A stretch of 64,000 bases of DNA from Hyphomicrobiales bacterium (GTDB lineage Bacteria > Pseudomonadota > Alphaproteobacteria > Rhizobiales > Beijerinckiaceae): contig JAIXZO010000001.1 of the NCBI GenBank assembly GCA_027489535.1, positions 186,001 through 250,000 on the forward strand, given 5' to 3'. This document shows, piece by piece, positions 27,039-40,874 of this stretch. Under the pieces are notes generated by a model, which saw only the letters and a program-made list of their open reading frames with translations, was not told where the DNA came from and searched no databases. A program made the position numbers and the translations under genes. Within the stretch, counting starts at the first letter, position 1, and the number at the start of each line of letters is the position of its first letter.

Positions 27039-28237
<1,199 letters not shown>

Positions 28238-28238
<1 letters not shown>

Positions 28239-29122
28239 TGTCCGTCCTCATCGATTCCAATACCAAGGTCATCACCCAGGGTTTCACCGGCAAGAACGGC
28301 ACCTTCCATTCCGAGCAGGCGATCGCCTACGGCACGAAGATGGTCGGCGGCACGTCTCCCGGTAAGGGCGGCACCACGCATCTCGGCCTGCCGGTGTTCG
28401 ACACCGTTTCCGAAGCCCGCGAAGCCACGGGCGCGGACGCGTCGGTGATCTACGTTCCGCCGCCGGGCGCGGCCGACGCGATCTGCGAGGCCATCCAGGC
28501 CGAAATCCCGCTGATCGTCTGCATCACCGAGGGCATCCCGGTCATCGACATGGTGCGCGTCAAGCGTGCGCTGTCGGGCTCCAAGTCGCGCCTCATCGGG
28601 CCGAACTGCCCGGGCGTCATGACCGCCGGCGAATGCAAGATCGGCATCATGCCGGGCAACATCTTCAAGCGCGGCAATGTCGGCATCGTCTCGCGCTCCG
28701 GCACGCTGACCTATGAGGCCGTGTTCCAGACCACGCAGGAAGGCCTCGGCCAGACCACCGCGGTCGGCATCGGCGGCGATCCGGTCAAGGGCACGGAATT
28801 CATCGACGTGCTCGAGATGTTCCTCGCCGACCCGAAGACCGAGTCGATCATCATGATCGGCGAGATCGGCGGCTCGGCCGAAGAGGAAGCGGCGCAATTC
28901 ATCGCCGACGAGGCCAAGCGCGGCCGCAAGAAGCCGATGGTCGGCTTCATCGCGGGCCGCACCGCGCCTCCCGGCCGCCGCATGGGCCATGCCGGCGCGA
29001 TCATCGCGGGCGGCAAGGGCGGCGCCGAGGACAAGATCAGCGCCATGGAAGCCGCGGGCATCCGCGTGTCTCCCTCGCCGGCCCGCCTCGGCAAGACGCT
29101 CGTCGAAGTCCTGAAGGGCTGA
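28238..29122 (+). CDS. sucD: succinyl-CoA synthetase alpha subunit
   Basis: 294 residues. The CoA-binding Rossmann domain begins [30 protein letters not shown] follows, and the phosphorylated active-site histidine is in MGHAGAII near residue 250. It forms the heterotetramer with SucC. The start codon overlaps the sucC stop by one base. Two strong hairpins lie in the 110-bp gap before sucA. Confidence 0.97.
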
Positions 29123-29128
29123 CGCTTT

Positions 29129-29187
29129 CGCGGCGGCTTCGGCCGCCGCGCAATCACCATGTTCGGCCCGCATGTGGCGGGCCGAAC
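29129..29187 (+). promoter_or_regulatory. paired hairpins between sucD and sucA
   Basis: First hairpin: CGCGGCGGC and GCCGCCGCG around a TTCG tetraloop (29129-29150). Second: GTTCGGCCCGC and GCGGGCCGAAC around a 5-nt loop (29161-29187). Neither is followed by a T run, so they are better candidates for mRNA processing or 3'-end protection than for full termination. Confidence 0.55.
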
Positions 29188-29232
29188 CCATCATCGCCGG
29201 GACAACCGGCACAGGCACCCGGGACGGACGCC

Positions 29233-32202
29233 ATGGCACGCCAGGACCAGAACGAGAACCTCCTCTCCACGTCGTTCCTCTACGGGGGCAACGCGGCGTA
29301 TATCGAGGACCTCCATGCCCGCTACCAGAAGGATCCCTTCTCGGTCGACGCGGAGTGGCAGGCTTTCTTCGCGGCGCTGAAGGACGATGCAGGCGCGGTC
29401 AAGAAGAGCGCCGAGGGCGCGTCCTGGAAGCGCCCGAACTGGCCGATCCCGGCCGGCGGCGAACTCGTCTCCGCGCTCGACGGCAATTGGGGCGCGGTCG
29501 AAAAGGCCGTGGGCGACAAGCTCAAGGGCAAGGCCGAAGCCAAGGCCCCGGGCGCGCCCGTGTCCGAAGCCGCGATCCAGCAGGCGACGCGCGACTCCGT
29601 CCGCGCCTTGATGATGATCCGCGCCTACCGCATGCGCGGCCACCTGCATGCCGATCTCGATCCGCTGGCCATCGAGCCCGCCAAGGACCATGAAGAGCTT
29701 CACCCCTCCTCCTACGGCTTCGTCGAAGCCGATTGGGACCGCAAGATCTTCATCGACCACGTGCTCGGGCTCGAATTCGCCACCATCCGCGAGATGATGG
29801 GCATCCTGCGCCGCACCTATTGCTCCACCATCGGCTGGGAGTTCATGCACATCTCCAATCCCGCCGAAAAGGCGTGGATTCAGGAGCGCATCGAAGGTCC
29901 GGACAAGGAGATCGCCTTCACCCGCGAGGGCAAGCGCGCCATCCTCAACAAGCTGGTCGAGACCGAGGGCTTCGAGAAGTTCATCGACGTCAAATTCACC
30001 GGCACCAAGCGCTTCGGCCTCGACGGCGGCGAGTCGCTCGGCCCGGCGCTCGAGCAGATCATCAAGCGCGGCGGCAATCTCGGCGTGAAGGAGATCGTGT
30101 TCGGCATGGCCCATCGCGGCCGTCTGAACGTGCTGACGCAGGTGATGGGCAAGCCGCACCGCGCGCTGTTCCACGAGTTCAAGGGCGGCTCCTTCGCCCC
30201 TGACGACGTCGAAGGCTCGGGCGACGTGAAGTACCATCTGGGCGCGTCGTCGGACCGCGTGTTCGACGGCAACACCATCCATCTCTCGCTCACCGCCAAC
30301 CCGTCGCATCTCGAAATCGTCGATCCGGTGGTGCTGGGCAAGGTGCGCGCGAAGCAGGACCAATACGGCGACACCGTCGAGCGTTCGCAGATCATGCCGC
30401 TGCTGATCCACGGCGACGCGGCCTTCGCGGGTCAGGGCGTCGTGGCGGAATGCCTCGGCCTGTCGGGCCTGAAGGGCCACCGCACTGGCGGCTCGGTCCA
30501 CTTCATCATCAACAACCAGATCGGCTTCACGACCTATCCGCGCTATTCGCGCTCCTCGCCCTATCCGTCGGACGTGGCGAAGATGATCGAAGCGCCGATC
30601 TTCCACGTGAACGGCGACGATCCGGAGGCGGTGGTGTTCACCGCCAAGGTGGCGACGGAATTCCGGCAGAAGTTCCACAAGCCGGTCGTCATCGACATGT
30701 TCTGCTACCGCCGCTTCGGTCACAACGAGGGCGACGAGCCTGCGTTCACCCAGCCGCTGATGTACAAGAAGATCCGCTCGCACAAGTCGACGCTGGATCT
30801 CTACGCCGCCAAGCTCGTGGCCGAAGGCGTCGTTACCGACGGCGAAGTCGAGAAGATGCGCGCCGACTGGCGTCAGCGTCTCGAAGCCGAGTTCGAGGCG
30901 GGCCAAGCCTACAAGCCGAACAAGGCCGACTGGCTCGACGGCCGCTGGGCCGGCCTGAAATCCGCGACCGACAGCCAGGACGACGCGCGTCGCGGCCAGA
31001 CGGGCGTCGATGCGGCCGTGCTCAAGGACATCGCCGACAAGATCACGACGGTGCCCGCAGGCTTCAACGTGCACCGCACGATCCAGCGTTTCCTCGACAA
31101 CCGCCGCAAGGCGGTGATGGAGACGGGCGAGGGCATCGATTGGGCCACCGGCGAGGCGCTCGCCTTCGGCTCGCTCGTGCTCGAAGGCCACCGCGTGCGC
31201 CTGTCCGGTCAGGACTGCGAGCGCGGCACCTTCTCGCAGCGCCATTCGGTGCTGATCGATCAGGAGACCGAGGCCCGCCACACGCCGCTCGACAGCATCC
31301 GCGAGGGGCAGGGCAAGTACGAGGTCATCAATTCGATGCTCTCGGAAGAGGCCGTGCTCGGCTTCGAATACGGCTACTCCATGTCGGAGCCCAACGCGCT
31401 CACGATGTGGGAGGCGCAGTTCGGCGACTTCGCCAACGGCGCGCAGGTCGTGTTCGACCAGTTCATCTCCTCGGGCGAGCGCAAGTGGCTGCGCATGTCG
31501 GGCCTCGTCTGCCTTCTGCCGCACGGCTATGAGGGTCAGGGTCCGGAGCATTCCTCCGCCCGCCTCGAGCGGTTCCTGCAGATGTGCGCCGAAGACAACA
31601 TGCAGGTCGCCAACGTCACGACGCCGGCCAACTACTTCCACATCCTGCGCCGGCAGCTGAAGCGCGAATTCCGCAAGCCGCTGATCCTGATGACGCCGAA
31701 GTCGCTGCTGCGCCACAAGCGCGCCGTATCGCGCCTCGACGAGATTTCGGAAGGCACCTCGTTCCACCGCCTGCTGTGGGACGACGCGCAGGCGCTCAAG
31801 GGCGAGAAGATCAAGCTCGCGAAGGACAACAAGATCCGTCGGGTCGTGTTGTGCTCGGGCAAGGTCTATTACGACCTCTACGAGGATCGCGAGAAGCGCG
31901 GCATCGACGACGTCTATCTCCTGCGCGTCGAGCAGCTCTATCCGTTCCCGGTCAAGGCGCTCGCCGCCGAGCTGTCCCGCTTCAAGAACGCCGACGTGGT
32001 CTGGTGTCAGGAAGAACCCAAGAACATGGGCTCCTGGAGCTTCGTCGAGCCGTATCTCGAATGGGTGCTCAGCCATGCGGGAGCCAAGGTGAAGCGCGCC
32101 CGCTATGTCGGCCGTCCCGCCTCCGCCGCGACCGCGACGGGCTTGATGTCCAAGCATCTCGCGCAGCTGCAGGCCTTCCTCGACGAGGCCTTCGCGGCCT
32201 GA
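29233..32202 (+). CDS. sucA: 2-oxoglutarate dehydrogenase E1 component
   Basis: 989 residues, thiamine-diphosphate-dependent decarboxylase of the 2-oxoglutarate dehydrogenase complex. The N-terminus has the short E2-binding segment ([20 protein letters not shown]); [13 protein letters not shown] and [14 protein letters not shown] with NNQIGFTT form the ThDP/Mg site; [20 protein letters not shown] lies in the transketolase-like domain. Length is normal for the class. It is preceded by a gap with two hairpins and followed 83 bp later by sucB. Confidence 0.97.
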   Translation: MARQDQNENLLSTSFLYGGNAAYIEDLHARYQKDPFSVDAEWQAFFAALKDDAGAVKKSAEGASWKRPNWPIPAGGELVSALDGNWGAVEKAVGDKLKGKAEAKAPGAPVSEAAIQQATRDSVRALMMIRAYRMRGHLHADLDPLAIEPAKDHEELHPSSYGFVEADWDRKIFIDHVLGLEFATIREMMGILRRTYCSTIGWEFMHISNPAEKAWIQERIEGPDKEIAFTREGKRAILNKLVETEGFEKFIDVKFTGTKRFGLDGGESLGPALEQIIKRGGNLGVKEIVFGMAHRGRLNVLTQVMGKPHRALFHEFKGGSFAPDDVEGSGDVKYHLGASSDRVFDGNTIHLSLTANPSHLEIVDPVVLGKVRAKQDQYGDTVERSQIMPLLIHGDAAFAGQGVVAECLGLSGLKGHRTGGSVHFIINNQIGFTTYPRYSRSSPYPSDVAKMIEAPIFHVNGDDPEAVVFTAKVATEFRQKFHKPVVIDMFCYRRFGHNEGDEPAFTQPLMYKKIRSHKSTLDLYAAKLVAEGVVTDGEVEKMRADWRQRLEAEFEAGQAYKPNKADWLDGRWAGLKSATDSQDDARRGQTGVDAAVLKDIADKITTVPAGFNVHRTIQRFLDNRRKAVMETGEGIDWATGEALAFGSLVLEGHRVRLSGQDCERGTFSQRHSVLIDQETEARHTPLDSIREGQGKYEVINSMLSEEAVLGFEYGYSMSEPNALTMWEAQFGDFANGAQVVFDQFISSGERKWLRMSGLVCLLPHGYEGQGPEHSSARLERFLQMCAEDNMQVANVTTPANYFHILRRQLKREFRKPLILMTPKSLLRHKRAVSRLDEISEGTSFHRLLWDDAQALKGEKIKLAKDNKIRRVVLCSGKVYYDLYEDREKRGIDDVYLLRVEQLYPFPVKALAAELSRFKNADVVWCQEEPKNMGSWSFVEPYLEWVLSHAGAKVKRARYVGRPASAATATGLMSKHLAQLQAFLDEAFAA

Positions 32203-32285
32203 TCCAAACCGATCCGATGCCGGGGGAACGCCCCCGGTCCACTGTTCACGGGCCGTCAGAGCCCGAAAGCCGGAAGCCAACGACC

Positions 32286-33533
<1,248 letters not shown>

Positions 33534-33711
33534 TCCTCGAGGCTCCGCCTCCGCACGGAGGTTCGACTTATTCGGAGGGGCGCGGCGCGTGCCCCTCGAC
33601 CGCCCCGTCGGGGCATTCCGGACCGGGTCCGGCACAGGCCCTCCTCCCGCGAGGGGGGAAGGGAAGAACGGCCCGGCCGACGCTTCGGATCTCGGGCAGG
33701 GAGCACCACGA

Positions 33712-35115
<1,404 letters not shown>

Positions 35116-35142
35116 CGCCGACGCGTCTCGCCGAATGCATTG

Positions 35143-35171
35143 AACGGCCGGGCCTTGCCCGGCCGTTTTCA
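35143..35171 (+). terminator. intrinsic terminator of the TCA operon
   Basis: ACGGCCGGGC and GCCCGGCCGT pair around a CTT loop and are followed by TTTTC, 28 bp after the lpd stop. Confidence 0.88.
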
Positions 35172-35223
35172 TTTCGTAAGCTCGCGGCCCGTTGCGTATG
35201 AACGATTTGCCGGAATGTAACGA

Positions 35224-35251
35224 AGAATGCCCGCCTCTCGGCGGGCATTCG
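35224..35251 (-). terminator. hairpin 3' of the small secreted-protein gene
   Basis: GAATGCCCGCC and GGCGGGCATTC pair around a 4-nt loop 15 bp after the stop of the minus-strand gene that follows. The T tract on the minus strand is weak (TTCGTTA). Confidence 0.6.
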
Positions 35252-35265
35252 CATTCCGGCGCGGA

Positions 35266-35430
35266 TCACCGGGTGACGGTGTTCGAGCCCGTCTGCGCCT
35301 GTGCCGTCTGCTGCGTCTGCTGCGACGAGGCGACGGTCGGCTTGAAACCGCAGCCGCCTTCGGCGGCGGCGGGCAGGGATGCGGCCGCGAGAAGCGCGGC
35401 GGACAAGGATACGGCGAGCACTCTCTTCAT
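35266..35430 (-). CDS. small secreted protein, unknown function
   Basis: 54 residues. A clear signal peptide (KR then LAVSLSAALLAAASLPAAA, about 1-22) precedes a mature part of roughly 30 residues with one cysteine (GGCGFKP) and a Gln/Thr-rich tail (QQTQQTAQAQTGSNTVT). Short periplasmic proteins of this build are common in Hyphomicrobiales and uncharacterised. The ATG at 35430 has GGGAG upstream. It sits between the lpd terminator and a divergent membrane-protein gene. Confidence 0.72.
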   Translation of the reverse strand: MKRVLAVSLSAALLAAASLPAAAEGGCGFKPTVASSQQTQQTAQAQTGSNTVTR

Positions 35431-35530
35431 CAGGGATCTCCCGTTCGCGTCGGCGTCGTGGCCGACCCCGAAAGAATGCCTCGGACTCCGGCTTTCGTCA
35501 CCCCCTCCGCGACCCCATATCACGGGCGTC

Positions 35531-36073
35531 ATGCGCCGCATCGCCCGTCCCTTCTGGTTCCTGCTCGCCTTGCTGTTCCTCGTCGAGGCGTGGTTGTGGG
35601 ATCGTCTCTCCGCCTTCTGGGCCCGCGTGCTCGCGCGCGTCCCGATCGAGGCCTTGCGGGCGGCGCTGACGCGGATGATCTGCCGGCTTCCCGCCGCCGT
35701 CGCGCTGTTCGTCTTCGTGATCCCGGGCCTCGTGCTCCTGCCCTTCAAGCTCGTCGGTCTTTGGCTGATCGGCACGGGGCATCCGCTGCTCGGCGTGCTC
35801 ACCTTTCTCGCGGCGAAGACGGCGGGCCTCGGGGCGGCGGCCTTCATCTTCGAGGTCACGCGGCCGAAGCTGATGGAACTCGCCTGGTTTCGGAGCGTCC
35901 ATGCCGCGTTCACGCGCGCCCGGGCCTGGGCGCATCGCCAAACCGAGCCTTTCCGCCGACGCATTCGTGAAACCGGCTCGGCGGTCCGGCGCATGATTCA
36001 GGGTCGCGGCGGTTCGGCCGCCCGCCTGATCCGCCGTATCCGGGCCCGTGCGCGAAGGCCCTCCGCCTCTTAG
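35531..36073 (+). CDS. membrane protein of unknown function
   Basis: 180 residues. Hydrophobic segments lie at about 7-25, 53-80 and 86-110 (FWFLLALLFLVEAWLW; VALFVFVIPGLVLLPFKLVGLWL; LGVLTFLAAKTAGLGAAAF), followed by a strongly basic C-terminal third rich in Arg (RRIRETGSAVRRMIQGRGG, then RRIRARARRPS). No family is recognised with confidence. The basic tail probably lies in the cytoplasm and could contact nucleic acid or lipid head groups. It is convergent with zapE, 28 bp apart. Confidence 0.65.
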   Translation: MRRIARPFWFLLALLFLVEAWLWDRLSAFWARVLARVPIEALRAALTRMICRLPAAVALFVFVIPGLVLLPFKLVGLWLIGTGHPLLGVLTFLAAKTAGLGAAAFIFEVTRPKLMELAWFRSVHAAFTRARAWAHRQTEPFRRRIRETGSAVRRMIQGRGGSAARLIRRIRARARRPSAS

Positions 36074-36101
36074 CGGAAGCCTTCGCCGACCGCGGCGCTC
36101 C

Positions 36102-37274
36102 TCAGGTCTCCACCAATCCCGTCACCTGATCCGACGCCTTCGAATCCCCCCGGCCGTGCGGCAGCGCCAGATAGTCCGTCGAGCGCATCTCGATCAGGCG
36201 GGACACGGTACGGTCGAATTCGAAGGCCTCGCGGCCCTCTTCCGCCCGGTAAATGCCCGTGGCTTCGGTTTCGGCCGAGGCGAGCAGCTTCACGTGGTTG
36301 TCGTAGAGCGTGTCGACCAACGTGATGAAGCGCTTCGCCTCGTTGCGCCGCGCCATGTCCATCACCGGGATCTCGTCGAGGATCACGGTGTGGAACGCGC
36401 CGGCGACCGCGAGATAGTCCGAGGCGCCCAGCGGCTTGTCGCAGAGGTCGGAGAAATGGAACCGCGCCACGCCAGCCGCCGCGCGCGGCACGGGCACGGT
36501 GCGCGACTTCACGGTGAGGGTCGTCGGCGCGGCGGGCGCGCCGTTGGTCAGGCGGCGGAACGCGTCGTCTAGCGCCGCGCGGGCCTCGGCGTCTGCGGGG
36601 TGGTGATAAACGGGCGCGCCCGCGAGCTTTTCGAGCCGGAAATCGGTGCGGCTGTCGAGCTTCAGCACCTCCATGCGCTCTTCGAGCAGCTTCAGGAAGG
36701 GCAGGAACAGCGCGCGGTTCAGGCCGCCCTCATACAGCCGGCTCGGCTCGACATTGGAGGTGGCCACCACCACCACGCCCTTGGCGAACAGCGCCGTGAA
36801 CAGCCGGCCGAGGATCATCGCGTCGGCGATGTCGGTCACGGTGAATTCGTCGAAGCAGAGCAGCTGCGCCTCGGCCGCCAGCGCCTCGGCCACGGGCGCG
36901 ATGGGGTCGGTGTCCTTCGTCTCCCCGCGCTTCACCTTCTGCCGGAAGGCGTGCACGCGCTCATGCACGTCCGCCATGAAGGCGTGGAAATGCACGCGCC
37001 GCTTGGTCGGGCCGCGCACGAAATCGTAGAACAACTCCATCAGCATGGACTTGCCGCGACCCACCGAGCCCCAGATGTAGAGCCCCTTGGGCGCGGCGAC
37101 CGGCTTCTTGCGGCCGAAGAACCAGCCGAGCGGGTTGCCCTTGCTCGCCAGCGCGCGCGCCGACAGTTCCGCCGCCAACAGGTCGAGCCGCTTCACCGCG
37201 GCGATCTGCGCGGCGTCGCGTTCGATGGCGCCCTTGTCGGCGAGCGCTTCATAGCGGTGCAGGATGGACGTCAC
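36102..37274 (-). CDS. zapE: cell division protein ZapE (AFG1-like ATPase)
   Basis: 390 residues of the AFG1/ZapE P-loop ATPase family. Walker A is GSVGRGKSM (about 68-76), the segment HFHAFMADVHERVH follows, and Walker B is LLCFDEFTVTDIADA; the C-terminus has the typical SDYLAVAGAFHTVILDEIPVM and RFITLVDTLYDN blocks. In E. coli ZapE acts at the Z-ring; the mitochondrial homologue handles membrane protein quality. In Hyphomicrobiales the gene commonly lies near mdh and the suc genes, as here. Confidence 0.92.
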   Translation of the reverse strand: MTSILHRYEALADKGAIERDAAQIAAVKRLDLLAAELSARALASKGNPLGWFFGRKKPVAAPKGLYIWGSVGRGKSMLMELFYDFVRGPTKRRVHFHAFMADVHERVHAFRQKVKRGETKDTDPIAPVAEALAAEAQLLCFDEFTVTDIADAMILGRLFTALFAKGVVVVATSNVEPSRLYEGGLNRALFLPFLKLLEERMEVLKLDSRTDFRLEKLAGAPVYHHPADAEARAALDDAFRRLTNGAPAAPTTLTVKSRTVPVPRAAAGVARFHFSDLCDKPLGASDYLAVAGAFHTVILDEIPVMDMARRNEAKRFITLVDTLYDNHVKLLASAETEATGIYRAEEGREAFEFDRTVSRLIEMRSTDYLALPHGRGDSKASDQVTGLVET

Positions 37275-37353
37275 GATGCCCGTCGAATGCGTGCGGATGC
37301 GAGGGGATTAGAACGCCGCGCCGGCGCACACAACCCGACCTCGGGCGAAACGG

Positions 37354-37986
37354 TCATGCGGAAAGCGGATGGCCGGGCATCACATCGTAGGGATGCTTCC
37401 ACCCCGGCAGCGCCGCGATGCGGTCGCGCCAAGCGGAGAGATGCGGATAGGCCGACCAATCGACGCCCGTTTCCTCCGGATAATAGACGTAGCCCGCCAT
37501 GGACAGGTCCGCGATCGTCGGCCGCTCGCCGACCATGAAGCTGCGCGTCGCCAAATGGGCGTCGACGAGCTTGTAGGCGGCCTTCACGCGACCGCGCAGG
37601 TTCTCCGTCACCGGCGTTTCGCCGGTCTTCGCGAAGGCGAGGAGAAAACGCAGCGTGGCGTAGAAGCTGGTGAATTTGTGATTGTCGAACAGCAGCCATT
37701 GCAGGATTTCGTAACGCTCGTCCGCGTCGCGGCCCGCAAACAATCCGGTCTCGTCGGCGAGGCGCGTCAGGATGGCGCCCGACTGGGTAAACAAGCGGCC
37801 GTCGCGTTCCATCACGGGCACTTCGCCGAGCGGATTGAGCTTCGCCCTGAACTCCGCGCCCTGCGTCGCCTTGTTGAAGAAATCGACCGGCACGGGCTCC
37901 CAGCCCAATCCCGCCATTTCGAGAAACAGCGCCACCTTGTAGGCGTTTCCGGATTGCGCGAAGCAGTGCAGCTTGATGTTCGACAC
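37354..37986 (-). CDS. glutathione S-transferase family protein
   Basis: 210 residues. The N-terminal thioredoxin-like domain begins IKLHCFAQSGNAYKVALFLEM, with a Ser as likely glutathione-activating residue, and has the GSH-binding EVPVMERDGRLFTQSGAIL stretch; the C-terminal all-helical domain contains ERPTIADLSMAGY, the N-capping motif of the fold. The class and substrate cannot be set. It lies 79 bp upstream of zapE on the same strand and is divergent from the MAPEG gene. Confidence 0.85.
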   Translation of the reverse strand: MSNIKLHCFAQSGNAYKVALFLEMAGLGWEPVPVDFFNKATQGAEFRAKLNPLGEVPVMERDGRLFTQSGAILTRLADETGLFAGRDADERYEILQWLLFDNHKFTSFYATLRFLLAFAKTGETPVTENLRGRVKAAYKLVDAHLATRSFMVGERPTIADLSMAGYVYYPEETGVDWSAYPHLSAWRDRIAALPGWKHPYDVMPGHPLSA

Positions 37987-38123
37987 GTCGTGTTCCCCGG
38001 GCTTCGCCGCTCATATCGGCCCGGCCGCGCCGATTTGTAAACGCCGCCCCGCGTGCCGCCGCCGAGATTCTGAACCGATTCGCATTCGGGCCCGTAAGCA
38101 CATTGCTGGTTGGGGAAATAACG

Positions 38124-38504
38124 ATGTCGATTGCATTCTGGTGCGTCCTTGTCGCCGGGCTGATGCCCTATGTCGCGGTCGGTTTCGCCAAAGCCGGGCC
38201 CGGCTACGACAACCGCGAGCCCCGCGTCTGGATGGGCACCTTGGAGGGTCGCCGCGCGCGCGCCCATGCGGCCCATCAAAACGCCTTGGAAGCCTTCCCG
38301 TTCTTCGCCGCGTCGGTCATCGTCGCCACGCTGGCCGATGCGCCGCCGGATCTCGTGGATCTGTTGGCCGCGACCTTCATCGCCGCGCGGATCGGCTACA
38401 CGGCGGCCTATATCGCGGACAAGCCGACCCTGCGCTCCATCCTCTGGATCGTCGGGATCGCAGCCGTGGTCGGGCTTTTCCTGTTGCCGGCCGGGCAGGC
38501 GTGA
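38124..38504 (+). CDS. MAPEG family membrane protein
   Basis: 126 residues with four hydrophobic segments. The block NREPRVWMGTLEGRRARAHAAHQNALEAFPFFAA carries the Arg-Ala-x-x-Ala-His-x-Asn-x-x-Glu pattern of MAPEG proteins (membrane-associated eicosanoid/glutathione metabolism), where this helix forms the glutathione site. Bacterial members are mostly uncharacterised. An upstream in-frame ATG exists at 38103, but the one at 38124 has GGGGAAA before it. Confidence 0.82.
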   Translation: MSIAFWCVLVAGLMPYVAVGFAKAGPGYDNREPRVWMGTLEGRRARAHAAHQNALEAFPFFAASVIVATLADAPPDLVDLLAATFIAARIGYTAAYIADKPTLRSILWIVGIAAVVGLFLLPAGQA

Positions 38505-38580
38505 GCGTTAAGACTTTCCGGGTTGTTCGGGTGCCATAACGACGCGGAGAGTTGCCCGATTTTTTGACGCAGGCCTTTTC

Positions 38581-40014
38581 ATGACGCCCATTGCAGCCCG
38601 CCGCCGGACCGCATTTCTTGCGGTCGGCGCAGCAGTCCTGTTGCTCGCGGTCGCCCTCCGCATCCGCGGCGCGACGGGCTCGCTGTGGCTCGACGAGGTC
38701 TGGACCTTCAAGCTGCTCGAGAACATCGGTCATTCGGCCTTCGACGTCATTTTCGGCCTGCCGCACGACAACAACCATCACCTCAATACGCTCTGGCTTC
38801 TCCTCGTCGGTCCGCTCGCCCCCGAGCCCCTCCAACGCGGATTGTCTATCCTGTGCGGATCGGCCGCCGTCGTCGCGGCGGGCCTGTTCTTCGGCAAGGA
38901 GCGGCCCGCGGCTGCCCTTTTCGCAATGGCGATCACCGCCGCCGCGTACCCTTTCGTCCATTACGGTTCCGAAGCCCGGGGTTACGCGGGCCTGATGCTG
39001 TTCATGCTCGCCGGTCTGGTGCTGGTGGACCGGGAATTGGCCGCCGACGCTCCGTCCGACACCCGGCGCATGCGGCTCGGCATCGTGGTCGTGCTCGGCC
39101 TGCTTTCGCATCTGGGTTCGCTTCATGCCTTTCTGGCGGCGGGCCTCTGGGCGGCAGCGGTGGAGGCGCGGCGGCTGCGCTCCGCCCGCGAGGGCCTGAG
39201 GTCCGCCTTCGCGATGTTCGCTCCCGCGGCGATGATGTCGGGGGTCCTCGGCCTATGCTTGGCGGTCGGCATCGCGCGGTACGGACTGCATGTCGGCGGC
39301 ATCTTGCTGCCGGGCGAAGGCGGATTGCTGCACGGCTACGGCATGATGATGGCCTACACGTTCGGGCTGCCGACCGAATGGAACCCGCCGCCGGTCGCAC
39401 TGGCCACGATGGTCTCGACCGCTCTCGCCGTGGCCCGCTTCCGCGACGATCGCCGTTTCGTGCTTTACGGCATCGGCATTCTGTTGCTGCCGCTGATCAT
39501 GTTCGCGTCGGCTCAGCCGTTCAACGGCGTTCCGCGCCGGCACTTCGTCAGCGCGGTCTTCGTCGCTCTGATGGCGGCCGATCTGGCCGGGCGCGCCTTC
39601 GAGCGCGGCGGGGCCGCCCGCCTCGCGGCGGCCGTCCTGATGATCGGTTTTTCGGGGCTGCAGGCGCGCCAATTGGAGACGTTCTTCATCTATGGGCGAG
39701 GCGACGCCAAAGGGGCCCTCGCGGTTCTCGCCCAATCCCCGCACGCCGTGATCGCGACGACCTTCGAGGCGCGCGACGGCGTCATGCTGCGCTTCTATGC
39801 CGCCCGCGAGCGCACGGCATTGAACATCGTGTCCGACCCGCGCCGCGCCTGCGCCTCGGACCCGTTATGGCTGCTGACGGAGGTCGACGTTCCGCTCGCC
39901 GAACGCGCGCTGCCTTGCGGGCCGAACGGCCCCGAATTCCGGCCTCATTGGGTGGATCGGCCTTACGGTTTGGCGGGCGAACCGACCGAAATCTGGAAAC
40001 GCGTCGATCGTTGA
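38581..40014 (+). CDS. GT-C fold glycosyltransferase-like membrane protein
   Basis: 477 residues with about ten membrane segments. SLWLDEVWT (about 34-42) matches the acidic luminal-loop motif of GT-C enzymes (PMT/ArnT group), and HYGSEARGYAGLML is another block common in this family. Such proteins move sugars from polyprenyl-phosphate carriers to glycans, lipids or proteins at the periplasmic face. No partner genes for a defined glycan are adjacent. A shared terminator separates it from sdhB. Confidence 0.7.
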   Translation: MTPIAARRRTAFLAVGAAVLLLAVALRIRGATGSLWLDEVWTFKLLENIGHSAFDVIFGLPHDNNHHLNTLWLLLVGPLAPEPLQRGLSILCGSAAVVAAGLFFGKERPAAALFAMAITAAAYPFVHYGSEARGYAGLMLFMLAGLVLVDRELAADAPSDTRRMRLGIVVVLGLLSHLGSLHAFLAAGLWAAAVEARRLRSAREGLRSAFAMFAPAAMMSGVLGLCLAVGIARYGLHVGGILLPGEGGLLHGYGMMMAYTFGLPTEWNPPPVALATMVSTALAVARFRDDRRFVLYGIGILLLPLIMFASAQPFNGVPRRHFVSAVFVALMAADLAGRAFERGGAARLAAAVLMIGFSGLQARQLETFFIYGRGDAKGALAVLAQSPHAVIATTFEARDGVMLRFYAARERTALNIVSDPRRACASDPLWLLTEVDVPLAERALPCGPNGPEFRPHWVDRPYGLAGEPTEIWKRVDR

Positions 40015-40017
40015 CGC

Positions 40018-40047
40018 AAAAAGGCGCCCCTTCCGGGGCGCCTTTTG
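40018..40047. terminator. bidirectional intrinsic terminator
   Basis: AAGGCGCCCC and GGGGCGCCTT pair around TTCC, with an A tract on the left and TTTTG on the right. It serves both the GT-C gene (+) and sdhB (-). Confidence 0.88.
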
Positions 40048-40070
40048 ATCGTTCGGCGAAGGGGCTTTCG

Positions 40071-40850
40071 TCAGACCTGACGCGCCACCATCATCTTCTT
40101 GATTTCCGCGATGGCCTTGGCGGGGTTCAGACCCTTCGGGCAGGTGTTCGCGCAGTTCATGATCGTGTGGCAGCGATACAGGCGGAACGGATCCTCGAGG
40201 TCGTCGAGGCGTTCGCCGGTGGCTTCGTCGCGCGAGTCGATGAGCCAGCGATAGGCCTGCAGCAGCGCGGCGGGGCCGAGATAGCGGTCGCCGTTCCACC
40301 AATAGCTCGGGCACGAGGTCGAGCAGCAGGCGCACAGGATGCACTCGTAGAGGCCGTCGAGATGCTCGCGGTCCTCGCGCGACTGCTTCCATTCCTTCTC
40401 CGGCGACGGAGTGGAGGTGTGCAGCCAGGGCTCGATGGAGGCGTGCTGCGCGTAGAAGCGGGTGAGGTCGGGGACGAGGTCCTTGATCACCGGCAGATGC
40501 GGCAGCGGATAGATGCGGATCGTGCCGCCCACCTCGTCCATGCCCTTGGTGCAGGCGAGCGTGTTCGTCCCGTCGATGTTCATCGCGCAGGAGCCGCAAA
40601 TGCCTTCGCGGCAGGAGCGGCGGAACGTCAGCGTCGGGTCGACCTTGGATTTGATCCAGATCAGCCCGTCGAGGATCATCGGCCCGCAATCGTCGCGGTC
40701 CACCCAATAGGTGTCCGTGCGCGGATTGCTCTCGCCGTCCGGATCATACCGATAGATCCGGAATTCCTGCAGGTTGTTCGCCGCCGCGGGCTTGGGCCAG
40801 CTCTTGCCCTCGACCACGCGGGAATTCTTGGGAAGCGTGAGTTCTACCAT
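40071..40850 (-). CDS. sdhB: succinate dehydrogenase iron-sulfur subunit
   Basis: 259 residues. Cysteines of the [2Fe-2S] cluster lie in [20 protein letters not shown]; the [4Fe-4S] and [3Fe-4S] clusters use [12 protein letters not shown] and [17 protein letters not shown]. It carries electrons from SdhA FAD to ubiquinone. It is the last gene of sdhC-sdhD-sdhA-sdhB, 24 bp after sdhA, and ends at a terminator. Confidence 0.97.
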   Translation of the reverse strand: MVELTLPKNSRVVEGKSWPKPAAANNLQEFRIYRYDPDGESNPRTDTYWVDRDDCGPMILDGLIWIKSKVDPTLTFRRSCREGICGSCAMNIDGTNTLACTKGMDEVGGTIRIYPLPHLPVIKDLVPDLTRFYAQHASIEPWLHTSTPSPEKEWKQSREDREHLDGLYECILCACCSTSCPSYWWNGDRYLGPAALLQAYRWLIDSRDEATGERLDDLEDPFRLYRCHTIMNCANTCPKGLNPAKAIAEIKKMMVARQV

Positions 40851-40874
40851 CTTACCGACTCTCGCCTGTGCGCC

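Noticed and set aside
29191-32280. 1029-codon open frame opposite sucA
   Set aside because: Antisense shadow of a strongly conserved gene; composition typical of complementary-strand artefacts.
33534-33711. Small gene in the sucB-lpd gap
   Set aside because: The open frame there is only the upstream extension of lpd; no ribosome site or conserved sequence supports a separate gene.
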